Under the pieces are notes generated by a model. The model was given only the letters and a program-made list of their open reading frames with translations. It was not told the origin of the DNA and searched no databases. A program made the position numbers and the translations under genes. A DNA stretch of 64,000 bases, from positions 43,916,388-43,980,387 of the forward strand of contig VZDJ01007747.1 of assembly GCA_008694505.1 (NCBI GenBank). Reading direction: 5' to 3'. Source of the DNA: Cyanoderma ruficeps. Lineage: Eukaryota; Chordata; Aves; Passeriformes; Timaliidae. This document shows, in pieces, positions 24,121 to 36,932 of this stretch (the stretch's first letter is position 1; each line of letters starts with the position of its first letter).

Positions 24121-24810
24121 AGTTCAACCAAAGCCTTAAAACATTCTAAAATTCCCTGTGGTTCCAACCATCAGGGCTGCTGGGAAAAAATTTCAAGCCC
24201 CACCAATTTATTTTTTTTTTCTGTGGAGGTCCATTTTGTTTATCCTTGTCAGGGGGAAGGACACAGTGTGTCACAGGGACTCATTTCCTGAGGCATCAGA
24301 GGGGGAACAGACACGAAGTGGAAGGAGTGACCTGGTGGCCGTGTCTCTAACTGGCCCAATGCCTGTGAAAACATACGGCCCCTTTGCCACCACGGAGGCT
24401 GGAGGAGAGGCAGTTTAATGGGGCTCTGCACACAAGTTTTAGAGCCTTTCATAGCACAGATATAAATGATACATTTCATCTTTATGCCACCCTTCTAAAT
24501 CACTAAAAAGTAAATTCAGTTAATGCTGAAAGGCAGAAGCCCTGAGCTGCTGCTTTGCTTTGCTATTTATAGTGTCAGAACCAGCTCTGGCTTAATCTTC
24601 TGGGTGTCATTCAATATATTTCTGACCCAACCAGGTAGAACAGAAGACTTGGCTGAATTTCCAACCTCTCAGAGGTTTTAAGACAATCCCACAGCTTTTG
24701 CTGCAAGCAGTTTTTGCAGTGTACTGATATATAATCTCAGGGAGAATGTAATTGTCCACAGGGAAACATCAGCTGCAGACCAGAAAAGAAAATCCCCCTC
24801 CCAAAATTTN

Positions 24811-24854
24811 AAAAAAAAAAAAAAAAAAGAAAAAAAAAAGAAAAAAAAAAGAAA
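24811..24854. repeat. A-rich tract with an undetermined base
   Basis: An N at 24810 is followed by A-runs broken by single G. Length is uncertain because of the N. Confidence 0.85.
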
Positions 24855-25728
24855 AGGGACATACTGACTTCATTTTCCCAGCAGATGTCTTTGCTGAAGT
24901 CCCTCCCTTCCCTGGCTCCATTTCTGCCATGTTAATTGTCATAACTACGCCCTGTAGCTCCTTGGTAGGAGAATTGTCACAATTAGCCTGTGACTTCACA
25001 CCAGCTGTCTTGGCACAGACAAGACAACGTGCTTTGGACTCTGAACACCTGCAAACCCAGTCCATGGTGGATGTTTGCATGCTAAACCAAACAGCTGTTG
25101 CATTTCAGGCTTGTTCTCTTGGGGAGGCTGGGGGGGAGAGAGGTGGAACAATGTCAATACGCCCGAATGCCGTAATTTTCCCTTTTTGAGGTTTATTCTG
25201 TGCATTCTCTTCCAGTGTGCTGCCTGTCAGCTGATGGAGGGACGGCTCCAGCAGTTATCTGGAGATCACACAATCTGTAGGGTTCCATATGTTGATAGCT
25301 CTGTGTAGCTAAATAGAATGGGGGCAGGGGGTAAAAGAGAAAAAAAAAAAAACCCTCCACATTTATTTTGATTTATTTCTAATTGCTCCCTTTCCAGGGC
25401 TCTGAGAGGACAGTTTGGTTTGGTTGGTGCTCTCCTGGATGAGTGTGATCTGGGAGCTGGCAGGCAGCACTTTGGCAGTTTTACCCCAGTGAGTTTAATA
25501 ACCCAACGAGAATTGCCCAGAACAGTGGGATCAGATTCATGGAACGAGCCATGAATGCATTTCGGTTCCCCAGTAACTGTTCAGTGGGATTATTCAAGAG
25601 ATTTAAATGTGGGTGGCATCAATTTGAAATGCAGATGGTGTATCTTATTAAACGCCATTTTAGCTATTTGTAGTGCTCAGAACAGTATTTACCCTGAATT
25701 TAAATAACGATGTACAGTATTTGTTAAA

Positions 25729-25748
25729 AAACATGCTTGGGCATGTTT
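25729..25748. promoter_or_regulatory. Perfect p53-family response element match
   Basis: Two half-sites of the consensus RRRCWWGYYY abut with no spacer: AAACATGCTT (25729-25738) and GGGCATGTTT (25739-25748). Both have the favoured CATG core, and all 20 positions fit. The same bases form an 8-bp inverted repeat around TTGG. Binding by p53, p63 or p73 is inference; only the motif is seen. Confidence 0.4.
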
Positions 25749-27710
25749 TGTTTAATTAGTGGCTTGAAATTTCCTAGCATATGGCTTGTCATTTGCTAAA
25801 AAGATACGCAATTATGAAGTTCCTTGAAGTTTTACTATTTAAATGCAAAATTAACTTAGTATGTTCAGCAGTTAATGGCAGGCCATTAAATATAGTATTT
25901 ACTAAACAAAAGACATATAGGAGCAGCTGAGTGTGCCTGTGCCATCTGTACCTCGAGCACTGTACATCTTTTGGTTCACAGGAGGTGGACTGGACCCACT
26001 CTGCTCCCACAGTTCATTACCAGAGTTTTCTGCACTTCAGTGCAAATGACATCGTGTCTGGTTATTATCTTTAAAGGCCTGGATGCCGCTTTAGAAGCAT
26101 CAATTTAATTTTTATACCTCAGGAAAGCAAGCAGACCATCTGCTTAGAAATCCCAGCACTTTCTGAAGAGCTGCAGATTTTTTTTTTTCCCCCTGTCAGG
26201 TTTTGAATGGCCTTTTAAAGTTTTTGGAACTTTTAGCTGCCTGCCTGTTCATTTTTCATTAAGAAATGGAAATGAGAGCCTGGAAGACTGAAGGATGATG
26301 CATGGAGGGTTTTTTTTCCCCCCCATAACTTACCTGCTCAGCTTCCACTCCTCATCACGACAGATGACTAATTCAGAGTCTGCCTCCCCTCCACCAGCTC
26401 GGCTCGAGCCAGTTCCTCCATCCAACACCTCCATCCGTCCTCAGTCCCAGCAGAGCTGATGGAAACACTTGCCTCAGGCATCTCCACCACCCTTCATTGC
26501 AGGCAATATTACGCACTCAAATGAGTCACAGATTGGAGGATTCTCATTTTTACTCCTGAGAGCGACTCACCTCGGGAAGCAGAGAGGGAAGCAGTGAAGC
26601 CTGATGAAGAAGTGAGAAAGGAATGACCCCCCAGCCTGACACATCCCTTCCCTTCACAAGTCTGATTTCATGGCTTTATCACACGCTGCACTTCTTCAGG
26701 CACAGACAGCAGGATTCATCTCGGTGCATTATAGACATCTACACAAGAGCCAGGCCCTCCTAGGCTGAGAATTTATGCAAGAAAAAGGTTTTTTTAGTAT
26801 TTTACCTCTTCTATACATTTCCCTCTTGAAGAGGTGAATGACAGCCCTGAAACCCCCGTTTCTGGTTATTAACTCTGAAGGGAATGTAGGTATCTGAGAT
26901 ACAGACTGCAAGTGAAGAGCTCGCAAAACTCATCTTCAGGTATCACTGAAAAATTCCTGTGGATTTCAAGAAAGTCTGGGCTTCTCTTTGTTTCCTTTCT
27001 TATCACCACTATATCTTTGTTCAGCAAGAACAAGATGCTCAGCTCATCAAAGGGACAACCAAAGCCATGATCCTTTCCAGGGTGAGCTGTCAAGCAGATG
27101 AAAAGAGAAACAAAACAAACCAGAGGGGAAAAGGTGGAAAATCAGAAGCATTAATCCATATCTCTGTTTCTTTGTGGGTGGTATTTATCTCCTCACTTTA
27201 GCCAGGGTTGCCAATACTTTTGCTTGTATTTTTACCCATCTTTCATCCCACTGGCCTGACCACAGCATCCTACCATCTCACTGATCTGTTTCACTCCCTC
27301 TGTGGTGATTTTTTCAGGATTCTCCTTTGATTTCCACACTGGACTCCTGCCTTTACCACAGTGCTTCCTCCTGCTCGCTCCTCACTCTGCCTTCTCCACT
27401 CCTTTCCCAGATCACTGCTGATTTCCTGCCCCAGCTCTGTTATTTTTTACATGACTGTCTGAGCTCTCTGTCTAATGAACAACTCTCCTGTCTCCCAGCT
27501 CCCTGCTAATGAAGATGGAGAGAGCTTTACCCCTTCAGCCATAGAACCTTGGGCAGTATCATAGAGCAAAAGGAATTATGATACAAAAATAGGTCCATAA
27601 TGTGCTCACTCTTTCTTCTTCTTCCGTGATTGAGAGCGAGTTCCTCAAGGGAAATGATTCTTTTGTTATCCACCTTCAGCTCTTACTTCCCTGGGCTCAT
27701 GCTCTGGAGA

Positions 27711-27800
27711 AATGGGAAGGGGAAGGGGAAGGGAAAAGGGAAAGGGAAAGGGGAAAAGGGAAAGGGGAATGGGAAAGGGGAATGGGAAAGGGGAAGAGAC
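27711..27800. repeat. (GGGAAA)n-like all-purine tract
   Basis: About 90 bp of G and A on + with GGGGAA, GGGAAA and GGGAAT units, the only pyrimidines being a few single T. Long purine/pyrimidine mirror tracts can form triplex (H-DNA). That property is general knowledge, not shown here. Confidence 0.92.
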
Positions 27801-29012
27801 ACCTTCTGCTAGACCAGATTATTCATCTAATGAATTGTCTTTGGATTGATGCTTCTTTTTTGACTTATTAAAACCCAAAAAGTGCTTCATTTTTGGTCCA
27901 GACATGATGAGTTGAAATATTGTTTGATCCCCTGAGTGGATGTTCCTTGCTGAACAAAGGACTTTTTTTTAATTCTTTTTTTTTTTTCTGTAAAGAATTA
28001 AAAGGGAAGAAATTAAAAAATGCATCAGGCCATTCATCCTTTTTTTGGCTTTAAGCTGTTTCTCCAGCAGCAAAACAATCCCACACACATCAGAAGAAAT
28101 CAATGAGACTTCATAGGAAAGCATTAGAGGAATGGTGGAGGGAGGTAATAATGAAAACTTTTAAAAACACAAACACATTATAAACAAATATGAGAATATG
28201 ACTTTTCATCTCTACCATCTAAATGGAATTCATTGTGGTCCAATTTTGACCTTCTCAGTTGCCCCAAAGTCTGAACAGTGTTCATGACATCCAGTTAAGG
28301 GCAACTCCAAAAATACATTGAATATTCAGAAGGAATTAAAATAAGGATTCACCACGAGGAGCTCATTCCTCCAAGCTGCTGAGAACCAAATCTTGGGGTC
28401 TCTGTGTTTAGGGAGGTCATTTCCTCAGAAGAAGACATAAAAGACACCTTCACAAGTTGTCATTAAAGATTTCATGGCAATAGCTGTGAGTGCAGGAATT
28501 CCTGCTCTGTTGCTGTGGCAAAATTCACATTCAGATGATCACATTCCTCCTGCTTACACTCGGGCTGCGTTTTCAATTCCATGTGTCATTCTCCTTGTCT
28601 TCTCATCTTAAATTATTGTACAGTGCTGCCGTGCATTATGAAACAGTTGCCACATTTCATCCTGGAGGATCTTGCATTTAAATGATGGATTTACAAAGGC
28701 TCTGCTGCTTTGTTAAGTTTGCCTGTACAGCTGGTTGAGGGGTTACCTCAAGAAAAAAAATAACTTTTCCTTCAAAAGAAGACTTGAAAAATCACTGGGT
28801 TTGATTAAAAGTTGTAAAAATCTTTTCCCCCTTTCATTTTTTCCCCACAAAGTTTATGAGTTTTTGAATTGAAAACTATATTAAATGGAGGTATTTACAA
28901 GAACTGGAGTTAGAAATCAATGTTATTATTAACAAAAAAGAAATTTTTTTTGAATTAAACACTGAAAATCATTCCAACAGTATTTTAGCTATCTGATTTC
29001 TGGATATTGCAG

Positions 29013-29029
29013 TGAAAAGAAAAAGAAAG

Positions 29030-29092
<63 letters not shown>

Positions 29093-29094
29093 AG
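29013..29094. repeat. (GAAA)n microsatellite
   Basis: About 80 bp, with an uninterrupted run of AAAG units after a short impure start. It is the purest long tetranucleotide repeat in the window and likely polymorphic. Confidence 0.95.
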
Positions 29095-29548
29095 GAATTG
29101 ATTTCAAACAACCGAGAATGGAAACAATGGCTGAGTTGCAAATATCACAGCTGAGATCTTTCAGTTGTTTCCAGCAAGTTCCTTTTGTGCATCATCTTTT
29201 GAAACTCGAAAATTTCAGAAAGAAAAACTGCCTTTAATTCTGTTCCTTAGCACTTGTATCCATAAAACGAAACCCAAGTGCAATTTGTTTCCTAGATTAG
29301 AGGCTCAATGAGTCAGGGATCACTGCTCCATGAAATTAACCACGTTGTGTGTAGGCTGAGGGAACATTCCTGAAAAGACAAAGTGTTAGGATGTGTCCCA
29401 AGGAGGATGCAGGGGCTGTCTAGGGGGTTTCAAGAAATGGAGGATTTAGGCAATGATATAAAATATAAAATTAAAAAAAAATTATATCAAATATAAATGT
29501 TAGGGGGTGGTTGAAATGAGACACTGATGAGAGGGGTTAGCTGTTGGT

Positions 29549-29681
29549 CGTCAAGGCCAGATTGGATGGGCTTGGAGGAGCCTGGGGCAGTGGAAGGTGT
29601 CTCATGCAGGGGTTTGGAGCTCAAAGATCTTTAAGTTCCCTTGCCATCTAAACTGAACCTGTGGCACGATTCCATGGCATC
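29549..29681 (+). mobile_element. CR1 LINE, short decayed 3' end
   Basis: It contains GTCAAGGCCAGATTGGATGG, CAGTGGAAGGTGTCTC and a decayed tail CACGATTCCATGGC. Small deletions mark it as older. Confidence 0.85.
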
Positions 29682-30727
29682 TGTTATGCTTCAGCTACTG
29701 TTCAGTGGGAAATGAAGAACTGAGATTGATGGGCCCAGCCAGGGAAACCATCACAGTGTCTGTATGTTGTGTTATCTTGGAGATAAAACAATCCCCAAAG
29801 GCAAAATTAGAGCAGTCAACACCCTTGGAAGAGAACTCAGGCTATTTTAAGACACGTGAAAAGATCTCTAAGGATCCAGATTCCCTAGAAAACTTTAAAA
29901 AGCTTTCAAGCATCTCCATTTATTTATAGAGAGTTTCACAAAGTCAGCTGCTAAAAGGCAGTGAAATCTGTGCTGCGGAGTCCTTTTAGAAACAACGCCT
30001 TTCTCAGGATCAGAGTTCTGACTGGGGCTGAACTGCACACTCAAATGTAAATATTTTCTATGGCTTAAAGCAGCCCTGGGCAGACACTAATGTGCAGGTT
30101 GTGTAGGTAATTTTGGGAAGCAAGAGCAAGGCGGGATGTGCCACGCTTTGGGAAGACATTTCTGGGTCCTACTGTTAGGACAAATTTCCCCTTGTGTTTT
30201 TTAAGACCACAGTCTCCTTGTCTGACCATAAATAATTCCCAGCTCTAAGAACAGATGGGATTCTGCCTCCTGGACTTCACGGAAGTTTGATATGACTTTT
30301 AGGAAGATTTCAGGAGATGTGTATTACTGATTAAAAAAAAGAGAGGCTGCTCATCACCACCTGTTCTGGATCCAACCTACATTTTAAAGGAAAGCTTAGA
30401 TGGCTATCAAATAATCTGGTTTAGTGGGCTGGGCCTCCAAGGGAAACATGAACACAATGAAGCTGGAAGAAAGCACCACTATTCTTCATAATGACTATCT
30501 TTTTTACATTTTTTAATGTAATTTACCACTTTTTTTACATCAAACTGGATTAAGGGAAGTTGCCTCACAAATTAAAGGCAGACTTAGAGCTCTTTGTGGC
30601 CTGTGTGAGGGACAAAGAAGCATGTAGAAGCCTTCTGGATGACTTTGAAGGAACTGATCCTTTTGTTCATCCAAGTTCATTAACCAAGGCAGTAACTGCA
30701 TAAGTGGAATCTTCAAGGATTTTAAAG
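29682..30727. other. Single-copy sequence, no gene seen
   Basis: No recognised repeat or gene. Near 30497-30537 a T-rich stretch repeats TTTTTTACAT twice. Confidence 0.5.
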
Positions 30728-30826
30728 AAGTGTTTAAGGTGAGGTTGAGTGGGGCTTGGAGCAACTGGATGTAATGGAAGTTGTCGGATGGTTTTCCAAC
30801 CCCAACCATCCTGTGATTCCATGAAT
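30728..30826 (+). mobile_element. CR1 LINE, very short 3' end
   Basis: About 100 bp: GTTGAGTGGGGCTTGGAGCA, TAATGGAAGTTGTC and the tail CCATCCTGTGATTCCATGAA. It has internal deletions. Confidence 0.82.
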
Positions 30827-33800
30827 ACAAGGGTTTTGTGATAGCCCAGTTTAGAGGTCACTAAAATGTGGCTAAATGAGACAAAAATTCTCAATGGACA
30901 GCAGGAATTGCATGGGTTAATTCCAGCTGTGCAGCTCATTTTATTTTCAGATAATTCCATGTACATCAAGTAATGAATCCTCAAAGAACCTTGAAGCAGA
31001 CAGCTGGAAAGGACAGTTAGGCAGACATGCCAGTGAATATTTAATTTCTGCTTCTTCTTCTTCCATTTGGTTTGGGTTTTTTCTTCATGGTCTGTTTTTA
31101 TGGAGTAATTCCACAGGTGGACTCATTGGCATCAGCTCGTTAGAAGAGGAAACAACTGTGACATGGTAGATAAGACACATTTTCAAAAAATAATCCTAGA
31201 GGTGATGTAACACTGCAAGCAGAAATCACTTCTTCCAGTGGCACATTGCAGAGAACAAATGAAGCAGCAGAATATACAGTGACACAGATGCCCAGGGGAC
31301 CTGCCTTGAGACTCCTGCTTTATTTCCAACTACAAAGGCAAGATTGTTCCTTCTGTGCAGCAAGGATGTGCCAGAGCACGGGCTGCCATGACAGAAAACA
31401 GCCAAATTAAAGCCTCCCAGCCCTGAGTTTGTCTGCTCCTGTTTGCAGCCCCTCACACCTCAGGCCAGGCTGAGGTGCAAACCGTCAGGGCCTGGGGCTC
31501 AGACCCACCAGGGAATCCTTGTCTGGGCAACATGAGGCCGGATATTGGCACTCCACATCCCCACCTGTGTCAAGGGACTCAGACACACGCTGTGAGTCCA
31601 GCCTGATGGATTTTCCACCCTGAATTATGCCCTGGCCATCTTCCAGCCAGGCTATTTGGGGCTAGGTTGTCGTTAAATCCAATTCCCTTGCAGGGTCAGG
31701 GTTGATCAACACAAGGCTTATTTCTGGCAGCACAAAGGAAGGTGTTTATTGGCCAAGTCCTGTACCAGTAGGAGATGTGAGTAAATCTCCCCCTGCCTTC
31801 ACAAAGGTCAGCTTTTCAAATTACCCTCGTGCATGTACAGCACCAGGCCATGAGAAAAAGTGTTGAACACCTTTATAACACTGAAGGGAAGGAGTGCTGT
31901 GGTTAACTCAGCACCTTCCAGGAGCAATTCTTCAGGGCCCTGTCATTCCACTTGAGCCAGGATTCAACCCAGACTCAGTTTAAGAAGGAATCCTGCCTGT
32001 TTCTGCTGGTTTTGCTTCGGCAGAAACGTGAAACTAATCTGCTGGCTGGATTTCAGCTTGGATAATTACATTTCACTCACATAAATTACTTTATTAGTTT
32101 CAAAGAGGGGATATTACTCTCTCTTAACTCTTCCAAAGCTATTCGGTAGCGTTAGTGGGAAAGATGAAATTGTCCAATCCACCAGAGAGGTGGGCAATGA
32201 AATTCCCCTTGTAGAGAACGTGTTTTGTGCAGGGTTCTTCAGTCCATGTCCAGCCTACATGAAAGATGGAGAGCTATTAGCTTCTTTCTGAAGCCTCACA
32301 GCTCTCAGCCTGTGATGTATCTCCCTCAGCCCGACTCTCATGTATCAGGCTGGCTCTCTGACAGCTCTTCTGGGATGGCTTAATAAAGCCCTATTAAATC
32401 CTCATTTTCCCATTGTAAGCTGGCTGGATTTTGCCTTTCTTTGCTCTAGCACCAGCCCCCTTCCTTCAGGATGCACTCTGTCAGCTGGGCGTTGTTTCCT
32501 GTTATGACCCAGGTTAGCTGCAAGGTTGCTTGGCTCTGCATCCATCACATCTGGAGAAGCTGGGATTTTCCAGACAAAATAAAATCTTGTTGGTGACCTA
32601 AACACCCAGTTCTGCATCCCCAGTGTCACACCATCCATCCTCACCACTGCCTGGTACAAACTGCAGCTCCAAAATTATCCCCTACTGCTTTGAATGATCC
32701 TTCTGGAGCCTGCTGTGGGAAATATGCTTTAACTTGTCCTCACTCTTCTATCTTTCTGAGGCAAGCTGATTTTTTTCCCTCTGTACCACATCCACTATTC
32801 TTACATTATATCTTGGGCATTAAATCCATCACAGGTTTCATCTTTCTTATTCTTTCCCACCCTTCTTAAATTTCTTCAGTGTTCTCATCTATCACATCAC
32901 TCATTCCAGACTTGATATTTCCATTGTCATCACTTTGGGTGTCACTCTGAAATGTCCTAATTTTTCTCATCTTTTAAGTATGTGACCCAAAATGACATCC
33001 TGCCTGAGTCAGGGAATCAGCAGCATTATCTTTATGATTATGCATTAAACAGAAGTTTTAGGACAGCTAATGCATATGCATAAACTTATTGTTCACAAAG
33101 TCTAATTGTTCAAACACTCGTTCTGTGAATTGTTGCTGGAGGAGGAAATTTCTCCAGTGTTTGAGGAACACAGCAAAAGTCCTGCAGGGTGGGAAGGATT
33201 TGAAATGCTATGGGCAAGATTTTCTTTCAAAACTCATGATATTTGGAGATGTTGAGCTCATTCATTTGGTCAGACCTGATGTTTTACAAAGGTTTATGCA
33301 CATCTAATCTGAATATTGCCAGTGGTCCCAGAGATTGTGACATGCAGGAGGGAAGGATTGACCTAAAACATTGTGTGGGCTGGACTTTCTTTGGGCAGGA
33401 TTTGTAATTCTACTCGTCACGTGTGAATTTATCTCATCTTGGCTGCTGAAAGGATTATTATTATTTTTTTTAAATCTTAGATTTTTCTATTTCTGGAGGT
33501 TGCAGCAGTTTTAATGGTTTGGGGGTTCTGACCTTGCACTGTTATTCAAACAGAGATGAAGAACTCCATGCTGGAAAAAAAAGGGAGAAATACATTCTCT
33601 GAATACCCCATAAAAGAAATAAAAGAAATATTGTATCAAAATTTCCCATTAAAAAACCCTGTTGTGCCATGAACTCCATTTCAAAAGCTGTGGATGTTGA
33701 ATATTTTGGACAGTGGAAGATCTTCCTCACCAGTCACTTTTTATCAGCTGCTAATCTACACAGCATTTGCCATTTTCTTCTTTTGAATAAATACCCCTCT

Positions 33801-33987
33801 ATGATTACTATTTTCTCACTAAATACTTAAATACCTTTTTTTCCCCACTTTGTGCATCTGCTCTCCCTCAGTCCTCTCATGGGCAAAGTACATTTATGTT
33901 ATAATGCGATTTGAACAAACACCAGGATGTAAGAGGAAACAGGAGTGCTGGACAGGAACATGAACAGAAACCCAAGACATTTGCCCT
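30827..33987. other. Single-copy sequence, no gene seen
   Basis: About 3.1 kb without recognised transposons. Frames are at most 105 codons. A POU-type palindrome is listed separately. Confidence 0.5.
33070..33081. promoter_or_regulatory. Perfect POU dimer (MORE) palindrome
   Basis: ATGCATATGCAT matches the MORE element, a known site for paired POU-domain (Oct) proteins, at all 12 positions. About 30 bp to the left, ATGCATTA (33040-33047) is the mirror of the TAATGCAT that begins at 33068, so POU and homeodomain-type words cluster here. Function is inference. Confidence 0.35.
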
Positions 33988-34646
33988 TGTGGTGGGTTGC
34001 AATGCAAGATGTAACCAAAAGAATATATTCTATTACCAGCTGTTAAAACCAGGTGGAGCAGTGTTCTTTGTCTCTTCCATCACTCATCCTCCCTGCAGGG
34101 GATATCTGCTGTTCATGGGCCATCCCGGCTCACTGCAGGGCTGATACAATTACATCATCCCACTGGGAGATGCTCCACCCAAGGGAGGAGACAAGCATTC
34201 CTACCTGGATCAAACCTGGGATTCAGAACATCAGGACAGCCTGTTTGCACTGGATTGCCAGAGGGAGACCAGACCCATCTCACCACCACTGGACCTTCAG
34301 AGGAAAATTGCACCCTTGTACAGGATCATCTCTGCTCCAACAGAACCACATCTGTCACTCCAGAAGGACTTGGTTGGACAGCTTCCAACACCCTGACCAA
34401 CAGGGTGCCTGGTTTTATTCTGACTCTGCCAGTGGTTTGTTTGTTTGTTTGCTTTTTTTTGTACTACTAAATTTTTAATTTTTTAAATATTCCTAGTAAA
34501 GAAACATTATTCCTATTCCCATATATTTGCCTGAGAGGCCCTTAATTTCAAAATTATAATAATTTGGAGGGAGGGAGTTTACCTTCTCCATTCCAAGGGA
34601 AGCTCTGGCTTTTCCTGGCAGACACATGTCTTTCCAAACCAAGACA
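33988..34646 (+). mobile_element. ERV solo LTR, family A copy 2 (perfect 5-bp duplication)
   Basis: 659 bp, starting TGTGGTGGGTTGCAATG and ending AAACCAAGACA. Both sides carry GCCCT (33983-33987 and 34647-34651), an exact target-site duplication, so the ends are certain. It lacks about 80-100 bp of the 5' part present in the copies at 44891 and 59497 (the first CCAGTTGGGGATG section and the first GGGAGGGG section). A GTTT run and T-run lie at 34437-34458. A 141-codon + frame (34053-34478) is the family open frame. No internal region is present. Confidence 0.93.
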
Positions 34647-36732
34647 GCCCTAAACAACAGCGAAACTTTGGGCTCCTGTATGCTAAGAGAGCTTTGTTAA
34701 GGTCACCTACTTGTTACACCTTAGGAAAGAACCACCTGGAAAGGAAAATTTGAGATCCATAAATGGTCCTGAAGCCATGAAAAAATTTAAATCTGAAATC
34801 AGCGGCAAAGAGGATGCACTGCTTTATTTTTCCTTACTGCATTTTTGTTCTGTGGAACTTAAATATTCCAGCTTTTCACTCCAAATTCACTGAGGCAGCC
34901 TGACGACACCAAGACTACCTGTGTTTCTCTAAAATTAAAATGTCTTTCCCACTGGTCCCACCTTTTTGCTGGGATGAGCAGGATAAAGGGAATCTGCACA
35001 TTCTCCTCTGTGGAAAAAGACACAGACAGACTGCCAGGAACTGGGAGCTTGGAACCTGGGCAGCTGTGCTGTCAAATGCCTGGTGGGGTGGGAAATTTGG
35101 GTTTTAGTCAAAGGACTTGCAGTTCTGGTTTGCCTCTCCTATGAAAAGAGGACAGATGAGCTCACATGGGGCTGGGAAGATCGGAAACATCTGATCCTGA
35201 AGCATCCACACTCAGAGCTTCCCGAAAATCTGCCCAGCAGTCAAGGAGCCCAAGTTCACTACTATTTGTAGGCGCAATTTTCTTGGTCTTCTCTGAAAAT
35301 AGATCCACTAACTGAAGTTCCAGCTCTACAATTTCTAATGGAGAAACATTTTGCTCTGAGAACTCCTAATTATAGTTACAGAATCCCTCCAAGAGCTTCA
35401 GGGCTGCTTTCCAAGTCACAGCCTTCACACTGGGCTTGCAGGGGAGCAAGTGAGATGTTGACTGCCTCTTTTTCACTGGGAAATTTCCCCTTTATGCATC
35501 ACAGAAATACATCCATGGAGCTGGAGAGAAATGTTTTCTTCTTCCAAAAAATATGACACTAAAATCCCATAGCACATTACAGCAGCAAATTTTGATATTA
35601 CCTTTGAAACACTTGGACTGGTATTTTAAGAAATCTTGCTTGGCCATCAGTTCCAAGCTGAGGAAATGCTGAATGGATACGAGCTCATGTGTGCTGGAAG
35701 GGAGGAGTGGGGTGTGAGAGCAGTGTGGAGTGTCAAGCCTGAGGACATGCAGCTAGACAGTGTGACAAGAGGGATTAGACTCCATAAAAATTTCAGTGTT
35801 GTCCTTGAGAGGGAAGTCCTGGAACAACTGCATTGCATAACAGCAGCATCATTTATTAAGTGTGTCTTGTAATTGGTTAGGAAGCCATTAATGACAACTT
35901 GCTTCCAACCCAAGCAGCTGGCTCTGTGACCCTCTAGAAAACAACAAATGTAAGAACAGGAGGAACAGGAATAATTCAAATCCACAGTATAGCCAGTTCC
36001 TGTTCTAAACCCTAAGGTATTAACTTTTTATGTATATTTCAATGACAAACCAATCCTGACATCTTTTCTGTTTAAATATGTAACCATCAAATCTGGGGAA
36101 AAAAGAAAAAAGGTGGATTTGNTTTATTTTATTTTATTTTATTTTATTTTATCAGTGCAGCACGAGCTTATTTTGGTGTAATCCCTCTCATTCATGCCTA
36201 AAATATCCCCTCATTGTGTTCTTAAGGGCATCCCTGTCCTAAATCAGTGTAGCTGCACTGGCTTTAGAAATGCTGCCATGATTTATGTGATTTGTAACAG
36301 CTGTGGATCCAACCCTCCATCTTTGGGTGCTTGGTACCAGTATAACCCATCACTGCACTTTACTAGAAGGTTTCTGATCAATACAAAAAAAAAATTTACT
36401 GTTTTTTTCTTTTTTTTTTCCTTTTTTTTTTCCCATGACAGGAATTTCTGCTCCTTTCTAAGTCTGCAAATTATTCAACCCCAACTTTGCTGCTATTTTC
36501 AAAGGCCTCTCATGGAGTTCAGTGGGAAACTGAGGCTCTTGACCCTCTGCAGGACAGGACCTCAGAGTTGGAAGGAAATTGCCTGGCATCTTGTACAACC
36601 TGCTAATGTGCTTGTGCATTCATGCACAGTAATTGATCTTACAAGCTTCTGAGTGTTCACTGGACTTGCCATTATACCATGAATATTTTATAGCTGCACC
36701 ACTGTAATAACAGTAATTACATTTGCCCTTTT
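34647..36732. other. Single-copy sequence, no gene seen
   Basis: No gene is recognised. T-runs lie at 36394-36430. Frames reach 152 codons (36194-36652) only because they cross the T-runs and lack stops by chance. Confidence 0.5.
36123..36152. repeat. (TTTTA)n microsatellite
   Basis: Six units of ATTTT, with an undetermined base at 36122 just before them. Confidence 0.93.
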
Positions 36733-36932
36733 ACAGAACCTTTTACGTAAGGGTTTGAAGGTGGTTTATGGATGGTAATTAAGACCCGTGGTCTTCTTGT
36801 GGAGTGAGAATTATTATTACCCTTCTGCAAATGGGGAAGCTGAGGTACAGCAAAACCTGAACTTGACCTTGCTCAAGGTCACATCACTGCCAGGATGAGG
36901 AGATGAATTCAAGGATTCCTGCTCCAGAGTCA
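36733..36932 (+). mobile_element. MIR-like ancient SINE
   Basis: The order of blocks is that of MIR/CORE-SINE copies known from amniotes: a TTATTATTACCC-type stretch at about 36811, then CAAATGGGGAAGCTGAGGTA, then GCTCAAGGTCACATCACTGC, then GATGAATTCAAGGATTCCTG. It is strongly diverged, as expected of an element active before birds and mammals split. It is the only SINE-like trace I see. Confidence 0.6.

Larger units (their letters stand above)
24121..29548. other. 5.4-kb block free of interspersed repeats, no gene seen
   Basis: This is the longest stretch in the window without CR1 or LTR sequence. It contains several simple repeats and a p53-type motif, listed separately. The subregion 25480-26130 is A/T-rich, complex and repeat-free. 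Together these fit a stretch where insertions are disfavoured, such as a regulatory region, but this is inference. Frames are below 150 codons with no domain. Confidence 0.45.
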
